Source: Clostridioides difficile (GTDB taxonomy: Bacteria; Bacillota; Clostridia; Peptostreptococcales; Peptostreptococcaceae). Taken from it: a stretch of DNA of 64,000 nt. Positions 18,036 through 27,813 of this stretch are shown one piece after another. How positions within the stretch are numbered: the stretch's first letter is position 1; each line of letters starts with the position of its first letter. The DNA is taken from assembly GCF_900243075.1 (NCBI RefSeq), contig NZ_OEZH01000101.1:1-64000 (forward strand), read 5' to 3'. The translations under genes were made by a program, and so were the position numbers. The notes beneath the pieces were generated by a model. That model was not told the DNA's origin, did no database searches, and worked only from the letters and a program-made list of their open reading frames with translations.

Positions 18036-18458
18036 TTAGTTGGCAAAAGCTTCCATAAAAGCTTGTTTGTCATTTGAATTTTTTAGTCTTTCTGTTAAGT
18101 CATCATCCAAAACTACTGCTATATTAGATAGTATTTCCAAATGTTCATCTCCAACACCAGCTATACCTATTAATAAATATGCTTTTTCCCCATCAAAATC
18201 TATACCATTAGGGAATTGTAATATAACTATTCCTGAAGATAAAATTTCTTTTTTTGCTTCATTTACACCATGTGGAATAGCAACACCCATTCCCATATAT
18301 GTAGTCATTACTTTTTCTCTTTCTAACATTGCTGGTATATATTCTTCTTTTACATATCCATTTTCAACCAATTTTCTTCCTGCTAAAGTTATAGCTTCTT
18401 CCTTTGAAACACTATCTAATCCTAAAAATATATTATTCTCATTCAACACTTTACTCAT
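18036..18458 (-). CDS. mtlF: PTS mannitol subunit IIA
   Basis: Phosphotransfer protein for mannitol uptake, 140 aa. Begins MSKVLNENNIFLGL; the active-site sequence GMGVAIPHGVNEAK carries the phospho-accepting His. It lies between mtlR and mtlD. Separate IIA is consistent with the IIBC-only mtlA in this operon. Confidence 0.95.
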   Translation of the reverse strand: MSKVLNENNIFLGLDSVSKEEAITLAGRKLVENGYVKEEYIPAMLEREKVMTTYMGMGVAIPHGVNEAKKEILSSGIVILQFPNGIDFDGEKAYLLIGIAGVGDEHLEILSNIAVVLDDDLTERLKNSNDKQAFMEAFAN

Positions 18459-18487
18459 AATATCAACCTTCCTTTTTAATATTAATT

Positions 18488-20626
18488 TTATTTATCTATA
18501 AATGTTTTCAATTTGTTTGTATAAAAATTAAAAACTATATCTTTTATTTCTAATGACATCTCTTCTATAGAAAATTTATTTATTTTTTTAGTAAAAATTA
18601 TATTGTCTATTAGTGAACCACTTATTTCACTCATTATTTGTCTTTGATAACTTGGTGAATTTTTAGGAAGTAGCATAAAAACTACATTGTCGATTTCTTC
18701 ATTTGAATCTAGCATTATTCCATTATCTAGTTTTATTATTGCTAACTTCATAATATCTATTCTTTCACTCATACAATGTAACAATAGAATTTTGGATTCT
18801 TCTATATATGGAATTGAAATTTTTAATCTTTCTTCTAAAGATTCTTTTATAGATATTATATCTTCACTAGATTTTGCAAATATTTTTGATGAGTCCATAA
18901 TAAGCTCACTTAAATCTTTACTTTTAAATTGTTCAAATTGAATTTCCTCTAAAAATTGAAGAATATCTTTTCCTATATTCATGCTTTCTGTTATCTGTTC
19001 ATGCACTTTATTTTTACTTTTAGTATCAGTTTCTACATTTAAATTGATTAATTTATTTTGAGCTATAGATTTTATTCTTTCTTTGATTATCTGTTCATCA
19101 TCTAAACTCATAAATGGACCTACACATATATAATCTAAGTCTGTATTTAACTCCACTGTAGATACAATTAAATCAACCTCTTTTTCCTTTAGATAATCTT
19201 CATCTATATTTATAGCTGATATGGTTTCAAGTATATTTAGATTAGGAAATTTATTTTCAATCTTAGTTGATAGAAATCTTGAAGTACCTATTCCAGTGGG
19301 ACATGCTACAACAATATTTATATTAGTATACATCATTAAATTTTTTTCTATGGCTGATGCAAAGTGCATTGCAATATATCCTATTTCAGATTCAGGTATT
19401 GAATTTATATTTAGTTTATCTTTTATAATTCTAGAAATTTTTTCAACGCCATCATAAGCATATGAATACTTGCTTTTTATTTCATCTAAAAGAGGATTTC
19501 TTATTTCTAAACCCATATTCAACCTATTTATAGAAGGTCCTAAGTGATTTGCGAGGTCTTTAAACAATCTCTCGTCATTTTTTAGGCTTATTTTAAATTC
19601 ATCTTCAGCTAAATCTATCATCTTATTTGTAATGTCCATTACTTCTATATCATCTAAGTTTAATGCCTTATGATTTGAAGATGACCTTTGCTTTGCACCT
19701 CTTATGTGCATAGTTATATATCCAACCTCATCCAGTGGTATATCCATACTAAAATCTACTTCCATACCTTTTACGATTTCTTGGGCTAATTTAAACTCTT
19801 CTGTCATAGATAATTCTTTTAGAAACTCTTTATCCATAATTATATTTTCACCATTTTTTATCCTCTGTAAGGCCAATGAAATATGAACTACAAGCCCTAT
19901 ATATGCACTATCAGCTAAATTTACATCTAAATCTGAAAGCTTCTTTGTTAGTGTACTTTCAACTTTTCTTATTATGCACCTATCCATTAAATTTAAAAGT
20001 CTATTTTCACTTAAAATTTCTATCGTTTTATCTGTCTGTATATTCTCACTTATATTTCTGACCATATCTAGTATTTCTTTTTCATTGAATGAATCATATA
20101 TAAGGTTCACATATGCCTCTCTAAAACTTTTTTCTTGACCTTTTAGGTACACACCAAGTCCTGGTTTTCTAACAAGCTCAATACCAAATCTTTCTAGCCA
20201 TTTACTTGCTAAGACAAAGTCATTATTCAGTACTCCTTCAGATACCTTTAATATTTTTGCAAAATAATAAGATTTTACTGGCTCATTAGAAACTAGTAAC
20301 TTTGATAATATAATTAAATTTCTTTCTTCCTTACTATATTCTTTTTCTATTTTTTCTTCTTCTAACAACTCAACTATAAAGTTTTGATTCTCTACATTTT
20401 CTTCTAAAATCAATCCCACTCCTGGTTTTTTTACAAAATTAAAATCATTTTCATCAAACCATTTTTCAATTCCAGACATATCTCTAAGTACAGTTCTTGA
20501 ACTTAACTCCAACTCTCCTGCAATCTCAGAAATAGTTATTGGGACGTTTTTCTTTGAATTTTCTACTATCATCAATATTATCTTTTTTTGTCTAGATGTA
20601 ATCTTCTTTTTTTTCAAATTATCCAC
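18488..20626 (-). CDS. mtlR: mannitol operon activator, PRD/BglG type
   Basis: PTS-regulated DNA-binding activator, 712 aa. N-terminal winged helix-turn-helix pair (KITSRQKKIILMIVENSK; ELSSRTVLRDMSGIEKWF), two PRDs with conserved His (IGLVVHISLALQRIKNG and VGYITMHIRGA; FKDLANHLGPSINRL and IGYIAMHFASA), IIB-Gat-like domain with ACPTGIGTSRF, and a C-terminal IIA-like domain (ILLLHCMSERID region, degenerate His environment). The domain order matches MtlR of Gram-positives, which is activated when mannitol IIBC dephosphorylates it. Encoded between mtlA and mtlF. Confidence 0.93.
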   Translation of the reverse strand: MDNLKKKKITSRQKKIILMIVENSKKNVPITISEIAGELELSSRTVLRDMSGIEKWFDENDFNFVKKPGVGLILEENVENQNFIVELLEEEKIEKEYSKEERNLIILSKLLVSNEPVKSYYFAKILKVSEGVLNNDFVLASKWLERFGIELVRKPGLGVYLKGQEKSFREAYVNLIYDSFNEKEILDMVRNISENIQTDKTIEILSENRLLNLMDRCIIRKVESTLTKKLSDLDVNLADSAYIGLVVHISLALQRIKNGENIIMDKEFLKELSMTEEFKLAQEIVKGMEVDFSMDIPLDEVGYITMHIRGAKQRSSSNHKALNLDDIEVMDITNKMIDLAEDEFKISLKNDERLFKDLANHLGPSINRLNMGLEIRNPLLDEIKSKYSYAYDGVEKISRIIKDKLNINSIPESEIGYIAMHFASAIEKNLMMYTNINIVVACPTGIGTSRFLSTKIENKFPNLNILETISAINIDEDYLKEKEVDLIVSTVELNTDLDYICVGPFMSLDDEQIIKERIKSIAQNKLINLNVETDTKSKNKVHEQITESMNIGKDILQFLEEIQFEQFKSKDLSELIMDSSKIFAKSSEDIISIKESLEERLKISIPYIEESKILLLHCMSERIDIMKLAIIKLDNGIMLDSNEEIDNVVFMLLPKNSPSYQRQIMSEISGSLIDNIIFTKKINKFSIEEMSLEIKDIVFNFYTNKLKTFIDK

Positions 20627-20645
20627 TCCTAATCAGTGGTACTTT

Positions 20646-22067
20646 TTATTTAGATTCTAATCTTTTAAACAATGTATCTAAATTTGGGTCATTTAAAAAG
20701 TTGTTTATTGAAACTATCTCTACACTTGAATTATTCTTAGCAACTCTTTCAACTAGCGTATTATGAGTTACTACTATTTGCGTATCATCTGGAAGATTAT
20801 CAACAGATGAATTTGTAATTTCTATATTTAAGTCTAAGTTTTTTATTCTATTTTTAAATCTAGAAGCTCCCATTGCACTAGAACCCATTCCTGCATCACA
20901 TGCAAATACAATTTTCTTAATTTCATTTACTCCAAATTGCTTTTCCTCAACATTTTTATCAGAATTTTTACTAGCAGATTTCATATCACTCATTTTTGCT
21001 TTAGCTTCCTCTAAAGTACTATCTTCTTCGCTTTGGTTTACAGAAGCTCTCTTAACGAATGGTGCTGCTACTAAGAATGATACAACTGTTGCCACTGCAA
21101 CTCCCGCTAATACTGGAAGCAATCCTCCCTTTGGAGCTAGTGCCATAAGTGCAAATATACTTCCTGGTGATGGTGCTGCTACAAGTCCAGCTCCTAATAT
21201 TGAGAAAGTTAATATTCCTGCTGCTCCACCTGCCATTGTAGCTAATATTAAAACTGGATTCATTAAAATATATGGGAAGTAGATTTCATGAATACCACCA
21301 AAGAAATGTATTATCACAGCTCCTGGTGCTGATTGCTTCACACTTCCTCTACTAAACATCCAATATGCTAATAAAACTCCTAAACCTGGTCCAGGATTAC
21401 TTTCTAATAAAAACATTATAGATTTACCTGCTTCTTTTGCTTCAGCTATACCTATAGGTCCTAATATACCATGATTTATTGCATTGTTTAAGAATAATAC
21501 TTTTCCAGGCTCTATAAATGCTGAAACTAAAGGTAATAAACTTTTGCTAACTATAAACTGAACTCCAGATTCTATAAGAGCTGTACCTGCTACTATAGCT
21601 GGTCCAATTGCATAGAATCCTAATATTGCAAGAAGCATACCTATTATACCTATTGAAAAGTTATTTACTAACATTTCAAATCCTGTTGGTATTTTACCAT
21701 CTACAAATTTATCAAATTTCTTGATTACCCATCCTGCAAATGGTCCCATTATCATTGCTCCAATAAACATTGGTATATCTGCTCCAACGATTACTCCCAT
21801 AGCCGCTGCTGCTCCTATTACTCCACCTCGTTGCCCTGCTATTGCTTTACCACCAGTATAGGCTATCAATAGTGGTAAAAGGTATTTTATCATTGGATCT
21901 CCTATAGTACTCAATTTTTCATTAGGCATCCAACCTGTTGGTATAAATAAGGCTGTTATAAGCCCCCATGCTATAAAAGCTCCTATATTTGGCATTACCA
22001 TACCACTTAAAAATTTTCCTATTCGCTGTATAGATGTCTTTATTGTCGATTGATTAGAACTGCTCAT
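20646..22067 (-). CDS. mtlA: PTS mannitol transporter subunit IICB
   Basis: Mannitol permease and phosphotransferase, 473 aa, in the cytoplasmic membrane. IIC part: GKFLSGMVMPNIGAFIAWGLITALF, GGKAIAGQRGGVIGA, NNAINHGILGPIG, GGIHEIYFPYIL (contains the key Glu of the GIHE motif). C-terminal IIB domain starts near residue 375 with VFACDAGMGSSAMGASRF, Cys being the phosphorylation site. No fused IIA domain, which is supplied by mtlF. First gene after the promoter at 22128-22156. Confidence 0.95.
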   Translation of the reverse strand: MSSSNQSTIKTSIQRIGKFLSGMVMPNIGAFIAWGLITALFIPTGWMPNEKLSTIGDPMIKYLLPLLIAYTGGKAIAGQRGGVIGAAAAMGVIVGADIPMFIGAMIMGPFAGWVIKKFDKFVDGKIPTGFEMLVNNFSIGIIGMLLAILGFYAIGPAIVAGTALIESGVQFIVSKSLLPLVSAFIEPGKVLFLNNAINHGILGPIGIAEAKEAGKSIMFLLESNPGPGLGVLLAYWMFSRGSVKQSAPGAVIIHFFGGIHEIYFPYILMNPVLILATMAGGAAGILTFSILGAGLVAAPSPGSIFALMALAPKGGLLPVLAGVAVATVVSFLVAAPFVKRASVNQSEEDSTLEEAKAKMSDMKSASKNSDKNVEEKQFGVNEIKKIVFACDAGMGSSAMGASRFKNRIKNLDLNIEITNSSVDNLPDDTQIVVTHNTLVERVAKNNSSVEIVSINNFLNDPNLDTLFKRLESK

Positions 22068-22127
22068 AATTTTACCTCCATTTGAATTATATTCTATATC
22101 GATATGATTCCCTTTTGTTATACTTTT

Positions 22128-22156
22128 ATTATAGAGTTTATATTTTATAGTAACAA
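22128..22156 (-). promoter_or_regulatory. sigma-A promoter of the mtl operon
   Basis: Minus strand TTGTTA (22156-22151), 17-base spacer, TATAAT (22133-22128). The expected start site is near 22121, about 54 bases before the mtlA ATG, which has a GGAGG ribosome site. Confidence 0.82.
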
Positions 22157-22161
22157 CTTTA

Positions 22162-22174
22162 AGAAACCGTTTCT
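22162..22174 (-). promoter_or_regulatory. cre-like palindrome at the mtl promoter
   Basis: AGAAACCGTTTCT is a perfect 6+1+6 palindrome with the central C-G typical of catabolite-responsive elements bound by CcpA. It lies 5 bases upstream of the -35 box. Function as a CcpA site is inferred from the form and position. Confidence 0.55.
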
Positions 22175-22175
22175 A

Positions 22176-22208
22176 TGTCACTTTAGATAATGACATTTGT
22201 CACTTTAG
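22176..22208 (-). promoter_or_regulatory. paired direct repeat, likely MtlR site
   Basis: TGTCACTTTAG occurs at 22176-22186 and again at 22198-22208, exactly 22 bases apart, which is two helical turns, just upstream of the cre-like site and the -35 box. This is the position expected for an activator. MtlR is the obvious candidate since it is encoded in the operon. From 22209 to 22566 nothing further was recognised. Confidence 0.55.
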
Positions 22209-22566
22209 TTTTTGTTTAATTTTATTTATGTAGTATTTTAAGGTATCTATTTTTATAAAATATTTAAATTTAATAGAAAATCCAACAATAATTCAATTAA
22301 ATAAATTTATTAGATGTAATTTTGGATATACTAATATAGACTTAATTTGCTTGTACTTTTGGTATTTATACACTCTATGACAATATTATCGACATAAAGT
22401 TTTACATGTATAATGAATAGATATCTAAAGATTAATTTCAAATTAGCTACTATCCAATATTAAACATTATTTAATATACAATTTTACCTTATAAGGCAAT
22501 ATATATTAAACAAATTCAATTAAAATAGTTTAAATTTTTCAAAAATCTCAATATTTGACAAAATAC

Positions 22567-22595
22567 TTTAATAAAATTAAAGAATAAGTTATAAT
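22567..22595 (+). promoter_or_regulatory. candidate promoter of the IMP dehydrogenase gene
   Basis: TTTAAT (22567-22572), 17-base spacer, TATAAT (22590-22595). The -10 box is perfect and the -35 weak. The gene start lies 50 bases downstream with AAGGAGTG as the ribosome site. Confidence 0.5.
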
Positions 22596-22644
22596 TAATA
22601 CTATCAATTATAAAAAGTATAAAAATATAAGGAGTGATTAAAAA

Positions 22645-24144
22645 ATGGCGTTTTATTTTGATACACCATCACATACTTTCAGTGAATACCTTCTTGTCCC
22701 AGGATTCTCTTCTACTGAATGTATACCTGCTAATGTAAGTTTAAAAACACCTGTTACTAAATTTAAAAAGGGCGAGGAAGCAGATATTTATATGAATATA
22801 CCTTTGACTTCTGCTATTATGCAATCCGTTTCCGATGACAAGATGGCTATTGCACTTGCTAAAGAAGGTGGTATTTCATTTATATATGGTTCTCAAACTA
22901 TTGAAAACGAAGCTGCTATGGTAGCACGTGTTAAATCTCACAAGGCTGGTTTTGTTGTAAGTGATTCAAATATTAAACCTGATAACACATTAAGAGACAT
23001 ACTTGAATTAAAAGAAAAAACTGGACATTCTACAGTTGCTGTTACTGAAGATGGAACTTCAACTGGAAAATTATTAGGTATTGTTGCAAGTCGTGATTAT
23101 CGTATAAGTCGTATGGATTTAGATACTAAGGTTAGTGAATTTATGACTCCTATGTCATCCATAGTTTATGCTAACAAGGATGTTACTTTAAAAGAGGCAA
23201 ACAACATTATATGGGACCACAAGCTTAATTCTCTTCCTGTACTTGATGACAATGGTAATCTTATGTATATGGTATTCCGTAAAGATTACTCTTCTCATAA
23301 AGAAAATCCACTTGAACTTTTAGATTCTTCTAAAAGATATGTAGTTGGAGCTGGTATTAATACTAGAGACTTTGCTGAACGTGTTCCTGCTTTAGTTGAA
23401 GCTGGTGCTGATGTTTTATGTATAGATTCTTCAGAAGGTTTTTCTGAGTGGCAAAAAATAACTCTTGATTTCATTCGTGAAAAATATGGTGATACAGTTA
23501 AGGTTGGAGCTGGAAATGTAGTTGACCGTGAAGGATTCCTTTACCTAGCTGAAGCTGGTGCTGACTTCGTTAAAGTTGGTATTGGTGGTGGTTCTATATG
23601 TATCACTCGTGAACAAAAAGGTATAGGACGTGGACAAGCTACTTCTATAATTGAAGTTGCTCAAGCTAGAGATGAGTACTTTGAAAAAACAGGTATTTAT
23701 GTCCCAATTTGTTCTGATGGTGGTATCGTTTATGACCATCATATAACTTTAGCTTTAGCTATGGGTGCAGATTTTATAATGCTTGGTAGATACTTCTCTC
23801 GTTTTGATGAGAGTCCAACTAACAAAGTTAATATAAATGGTAGTTATATGAAAGAATATTGGGGAGAAGGTTCTGCTCGTGCTAGAAACTGGCAAAGATA
23901 TGACCTTGGTGGAGATAAGAAACTTTCTTTTGAGGAAGGTGTTGACTCTTATGTCCCTTATGCTGGTTCTTTAAAGGACAACGTAACTCTTTCTTTAAGT
24001 AAAGTTCGTTCTACTATGTGTAACTGTGGAGCACTTAGTATACCGGAACTTCAAAAAAATGCTAAGCTTACACTTGTATCTTCTACTAGTATAGTTGAAG
24101 GTGGAGCTCATGATGTAATGTTAAAAGATAATAGAAATTTATAA
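22645..24144 (+). CDS. guaB: IMP dehydrogenase (unusual, protist-like type)
   Basis: Converts IMP to XMP with NAD, the first step of GMP synthesis. 499 aa: catalytic barrel interrupted by a CBS pair (about residues 105-225). Catalytic loop [18 protein letters not shown] with Cys319, flap WQRYDLGG, and [17 protein letters not shown]. Cys319, the order of motifs and long segments such as [17 protein letters not shown] correspond, from memory, to the Tritrichomonas foetus enzyme, whose catalytic residue is also Cys319. This is a distinct IMPDH subgroup from the usual bacterial GuaB of about 485 aa, so a second guaB may exist elsewhere. Single-gene unit with its own terminator. Confidence 0.93.
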   Translation: MAFYFDTPSHTFSEYLLVPGFSSTECIPANVSLKTPVTKFKKGEEADIYMNIPLTSAIMQSVSDDKMAIALAKEGGISFIYGSQTIENEAAMVARVKSHKAGFVVSDSNIKPDNTLRDILELKEKTGHSTVAVTEDGTSTGKLLGIVASRDYRISRMDLDTKVSEFMTPMSSIVYANKDVTLKEANNIIWDHKLNSLPVLDDNGNLMYMVFRKDYSSHKENPLELLDSSKRYVVGAGINTRDFAERVPALVEAGADVLCIDSSEGFSEWQKITLDFIREKYGDTVKVGAGNVVDREGFLYLAEAGADFVKVGIGGGSICITREQKGIGRGQATSIIEVAQARDEYFEKTGIYVPICSDGGIVYDHHITLALAMGADFIMLGRYFSRFDESPTNKVNINGSYMKEYWGEGSARARNWQRYDLGGDKKLSFEEGVDSYVPYAGSLKDNVTLSLSKVRSTMCNCGALSIPELQKNAKLTLVSSTSIVEGGAHDVMLKDNRNL

Positions 24145-24151
24145 TATAAAT

Positions 24152-24188
24152 AAAAGTGTAGCTGATTTTAAAATCAACTACACTTTTT
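24152..24188. terminator. terminator between guaB and the TelA gene
   Basis: AAAGTGTAG (24153-24161) and CTACACTTT with inner TGATTTTAAAATCA form a long stem, flanked by A- and T-runs. It serves guaB and probably also the opposing telA-like gene. Confidence 0.85.
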
Positions 24189-24204
24189 TATTTTATATAA
24201 TTTT

Positions 24205-25362
24205 TTATTTAACTGTAAATTCAAGAAGCTTACTTTTAAGTTCATTTTCTATTTTTGATAATTCAACTTCTGCCTCTTGTCTCTTTATTCTACCATCATG
24301 TTGTATCTTAACGACCTCATCAATAGTAGATATTAAAGATTGATTAGTTTTCTTAATTGTATCTATATCTACAATTCCTCTTTCTGATTCTTTTGCTGTT
24401 TCTATTGTTCCCATCTTTAAAGTTTCTGCATTCTTTAATAAAAGCTCATTTGTCATATTACTAACCTCACGCTGTGCTTTCATAGCTTGATTTAAGTGAG
24501 AAATTCCAAGAGCAAGTACTATTTGATTTTTCCATAATGGAATGGTATTTACTATAGTTGATTGAATCTTTTCTGCCATTAGATTATTACTATTTTGAAC
24601 CAATCTTATCTGTGGAGCCATTTGAAGTGATACCATTCTAGTTAATTCTAGGTCATGAATCTTCTTTTCAAATCGGTCACAAAGTGAAACCATATCATTT
24701 ACAGATTGAGCATCTTCTGTTGAACCAGACAAGCTGGCTTTTTCTCTTAATTTTGGCATCTCATATTCTTTCATATCTTTTAATTTTTGTTTTCCTGCTA
24801 TAATATACATAGTAAGTTCTTTTGAATAAGCTAAATTCAACTCATACATCTTATCAAGCATTGCTATATCTTTTAATATTTTAACTTGATGTTTTTGAAG
24901 TTCTTTACTCACTTTGTCTACATTTACTTCTGCACTATCATACTTAGTTTTTAAATTTGAAATTTTATTATTTGCCTTTTTAAAAATTCCTAAAAAACCA
25001 CTTTGTTCTTTTTCCTCTGCTGAAAATGCTTTTAAATCAGTAACTAGATTTGTAAGCATATCTCCAACTTCTCCTAAATCTCTAGTTTTAACACTCTTTA
25101 AAGCTGTTTCAGAAAAACCTGCTACCTTTTTTTGGGCACCAGCTCCATATTGTAAAATCATATTTGTGTTTGTAATATCTATCTTTTCTGCAAATTCCTT
25201 TACCATCTTACGTTCAGATTCAGATAGCTTTTCTTCTTCTGGGTCTTTTTCATCCTTTTTCATTAATAAGTCAGAATTATTTATATCACTTGTATTTGAT
25301 TCTTCTCCAAATGGGTCAAGTGTTAAAGTTGGCATAACTGGTATATCATCTAGATTATTCAT
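24205..25362 (-). CDS. TelA-family toxic-anion resistance protein
   Basis: TelA/KlaA family, 385 aa, no signal peptide or membrane segment, long helical coiled-coil-like body (for example LKTRDLGEVGDMLTNLVTDL and LMAEKIQSTIVNTIPLWKNQI, the latter a family hallmark). The family is linked to tellurite resistance and to envelope stress functions; its biochemical activity is not known. It follows an XpaC-type gene, a pairing commonly seen. The ATG has GAGGAGAG upstream. Confidence 0.88.
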   Translation of the reverse strand: MNNLDDIPVMPTLTLDPFGEESNTSDINNSDLLMKKDEKDPEEEKLSESERKMVKEFAEKIDITNTNMILQYGAGAQKKVAGFSETALKSVKTRDLGEVGDMLTNLVTDLKAFSAEEKEQSGFLGIFKKANNKISNLKTKYDSAEVNVDKVSKELQKHQVKILKDIAMLDKMYELNLAYSKELTMYIIAGKQKLKDMKEYEMPKLREKASLSGSTEDAQSVNDMVSLCDRFEKKIHDLELTRMVSLQMAPQIRLVQNSNNLMAEKIQSTIVNTIPLWKNQIVLALGISHLNQAMKAQREVSNMTNELLLKNAETLKMGTIETAKESERGIVDIDTIKKTNQSLISTIDEVVKIQHDGRIKRQEAEVELSKIENELKSKLLEFTVK

Positions 25363-25470
25363 TATATATTTCTCTCCTCTTTATTCATAAAGTACTGATT
25401 ATAATACAAAGTTTTATACTTTATGACTAATTAATTTTTTTTAAATAACAGAATATTTTTTCTATTAAAG

Positions 25471-26391
25471 TTAAAATTTACCACTCGTTAATCCCTCTTG
25501 AACTAACATATTCTCTAAAACAGTAATATCTGTAGATATGTCAATTGCTTCATCTTCAAACAAATAGTCTAATTGATTTTCAAAAGCTACTACAATCGTA
25601 CTCATTGTATTTTCAATACTTTCCATAGTCGTTGTTATATTTTCTCTATCTATTCCTTGCCCTTCCAATGTATGATATGAATTTAAGAGCTTCAAAGTGG
25701 TTGGAAGATAATAGTCCATAAATTTTTGTATTTGAGTAAGTTTTGATGGGTCATGTTTTACAACATCAAATATTTTACTTGTAACATCTTCTACTTGTAC
25801 AATTTTATTGCACATTGATTCTGACTGAATATTTTTATTAGCTTCTTTTATTTGTGTTAGATAATTCATTCCTTTATTTATAATCGTATCAACTTCACTG
25901 GCTTCATCATTTTTCTCTTCTTCTTTAACTTCGCATGCTATATCTTCATATGTTGGTGGAATGAAATCTTCATTTGTCAACACAATCTGATTATTTCTTT
26001 TATCAATATAAGTATTTATAAAGTAATTTTTGTCTATCATCTTTTGTACATCTTTTATTATAAAATTTAATGATTTAGATGTACTTTCTGCAATAAGCTC
26101 TACTGGAATAATATTTCTATTATTTATGATTGTACAATATTTTTTATAACGAGAAATTTGGTCTCCTAATCTCTTACCCTTAAAAATACAAACTCCACCT
26201 ATAATTAAAAACACTGCACATACTTGAATAGGAAGTATTACAGCCCATCCAATTATAATGGAAATAGTTGAAAGTACTAGAGCTGATAACGTAAATAAGC
26301 CTACCAAACCCCATCCAACTATTTTTAAAAATTTACTTAAAAATGAATTTATTAAGACAGATTTTTTGGAAAAATTTTCTGATTTATACAT
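25471..26391 (-). CDS. XpaC-like membrane protein
   Basis: 306 aa with two hydrophobic segments near the N-terminus (about residues 22-45 and 48-70), then a cytosolic domain with ISRYKKYCTII and a helical C-terminal region. It matches the XpaC (5-bromo-4-chloroindolyl phosphate hydrolysis) family in layout and in being next to a TelA gene. The family name comes from a phenotype and no enzymatic mechanism is known. Probably co-transcribed with the TelA gene, 108 bases upstream of it. Confidence 0.75.
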   Translation of the reverse strand: MYKSENFSKKSVLINSFLSKFLKIVGWGLVGLFTLSALVLSTISIIIGWAVILPIQVCAVFLIIGGVCIFKGKRLGDQISRYKKYCTIINNRNIIPVELIAESTSKSLNFIIKDVQKMIDKNYFINTYIDKRNNQIVLTNEDFIPPTYEDIACEVKEEEKNDEASEVDTIINKGMNYLTQIKEANKNIQSESMCNKIVQVEDVTSKIFDVVKHDPSKLTQIQKFMDYYLPTTLKLLNSYHTLEGQGIDRENITTTMESIENTMSTIVVAFENQLDYLFEDEAIDISTDITVLENMLVQEGLTSGKF

Positions 26392-26513
26392 AGTTTATAT
26401 CCTTTCATTTTCACTAATATTATTAATATATTGCAGTTTGATTATACAATTACTTACTTATTACTGTCAAGGAATTTGAAATTCTACAAATTATTTCAAA
26501 TAAAGTAATAGAC

Positions 26514-26557
26514 TTAAATATAAGTATATTTTAAATCAAAAATATACTTATATTTAA
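26514..26557. repeat. perfect 19-bp inverted repeat
   Basis: TTAAATATAAGTATATTTT (26514-26532) is the exact reverse complement of 26539-26557, loop of 6. It is AT-rich and not followed by a T-run on either side. It sits between the start of the XpaC gene and the terminator of the 4-hydroxybutyrate operon and could be an operator or a transcript-end structure. Confidence 0.7.
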
Positions 26558-26573
26558 CTCCATATAAAAATAA

Positions 26574-26607
26574 GAGAACTTAACTTTAATTAAATTTAAG
26601 TTCCCTC
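26574..26607 (-). terminator. terminator of the succinate/4-hydroxybutyrate operon
   Basis: Minus strand GAGGGAACTTAAATTT pairs with AAAGTTAAGTTCTC around a short loop and is followed by TTATTTTTAT. It lies about 70 bases after the 4hbD stop codon. Confidence 0.75.
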
Positions 26608-26675
26608 ATTTTTATTTGTACATAAATATAATTAGCATTGTTTATGTTAGCTATACATATAAATGAAAAATTGTA

Positions 26676-27803
26676 TTAATAAAGATTTGCAAATATCTCT
26701 CTTATTTCTTCTCTACTAAGCTCTACATAATTATTAGCAAGTAATCTTTGTTGATTTGCTATTGTACTATCTGTAAATTCATCTATCTGACTTTCTACCA
26801 TTCCATACTCTCTTAAAGCTTTTTTAGCAATTAATTTATTTAAAAACTTTTCTAATTCTCCATAAACATCACAATTAGGGTCACATTCAAGAGCATCTGC
26901 TAGAATTTTTGTACACTTTGTAATTTTTCCATTAGGATTTTTTCTAGAGTACATCTTAAATACTTCAGTAAAGAACTGATAATTTGCTTCACCATGTGCA
27001 ACATGGAAAGCTCCTCCAATTGAATAAGATAAAGCATGAACTGCTGCACAACCAGCATTTCCAAAAGCAATTCCTGCATAGTTTGATGCAAGTACAAAGT
27101 CTCTAAGATGATTAAATCTCTCTTCTTCCCCTTTATCAACTATCTTTTTATATCCATCCATAATCATTTTTATAGCTTGTAAGGAATACATCTCTGTGAA
27201 TGGACTTGCTTTTGGAGAAAGATAAGACTCAATAGCATGTATAAGAGCATCCACTGAGCTTGTTACAAAAAATTTATAAGGTAATCCTTTTACTGTTTCT
27301 GGAATTAATACTGCATAATCTGCATAAGTTTCTTCTACTGCAAGACCCTTTTTAGTATGCTTAGATTTTAACTCTGCAATAGCTACATTTGTTACTTCAC
27401 TACCTGTACCACATGTTGTAGGAACTACTACTAACTCTTTTACTTTTTTAGGTTCTATTTCTCCTTCAAATAAATCAATAGATTTATCTGGAACATCAAG
27501 TGCTAGTATCTTACATATATCAACTATTGTTCCTCCTCCAAATGCAATAATTCTGTCAAAATTGTATTTCTTCATTTCTTTTGTCATAGAATCTATCATT
27601 TCATCAGATGGTTCACCTGTTCCAAACTTTTCTTGAAAAATTAGATTTGTATCTATTCCAAGAGGCTTCATGTATGGCTCATATATAAATTCATTAGTAA
27701 TTACTAAATCATTTTTCCCTATTTTAAACTCTTCGTTAAATTCTTTGAATGTATCAAAATAAAATATTTTTGGAACTACTCTAAGCGCTTCCATTATTAA
27801 CAC
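26676..27803 (-). CDS. 4hbD: 4-hydroxybutyrate dehydrogenase
   Basis: NAD-dependent iron-containing alcohol dehydrogenase family, 375 aa, interconverting succinate semialdehyde and 4-hydroxybutyrate. Motifs: FGGGTIVDICK (nucleotide binding), VVPTTCGTGSEVTN, and the metal-binding His cluster near HALSYSIGGAFHVAHGEAN. It is the last gene of a run cat1-sucD-abfD-small gene-cat2-4hbD, which fixes its role in the reductive succinate pathway. Start ATG at 27803; the second ATG at 27794 is possible. Confidence 0.92.
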   Translation of the reverse strand: MLIMEALRVVPKIFYFDTFKEFNEEFKIGKNDLVITNEFIYEPYMKPLGIDTNLIFQEKFGTGEPSDEMIDSMTKEMKKYNFDRIIAFGGGTIVDICKILALDVPDKSIDLFEGEIEPKKVKELVVVPTTCGTGSEVTNVAIAELKSKHTKKGLAVEETYADYAVLIPETVKGLPYKFFVTSSVDALIHAIESYLSPKASPFTEMYSLQAIKMIMDGYKKIVDKGEEERFNHLRDFVLASNYAGIAFGNAGCAAVHALSYSIGGAFHVAHGEANYQFFTEVFKMYSRKNPNGKITKCTKILADALECDPNCDVYGELEKFLNKLIAKKALREYGMVESQIDEFTDSTIANQQRLLANNYVELSREEIREIFANLY

Positions 27804-27813
27804 CCCTCTACTA

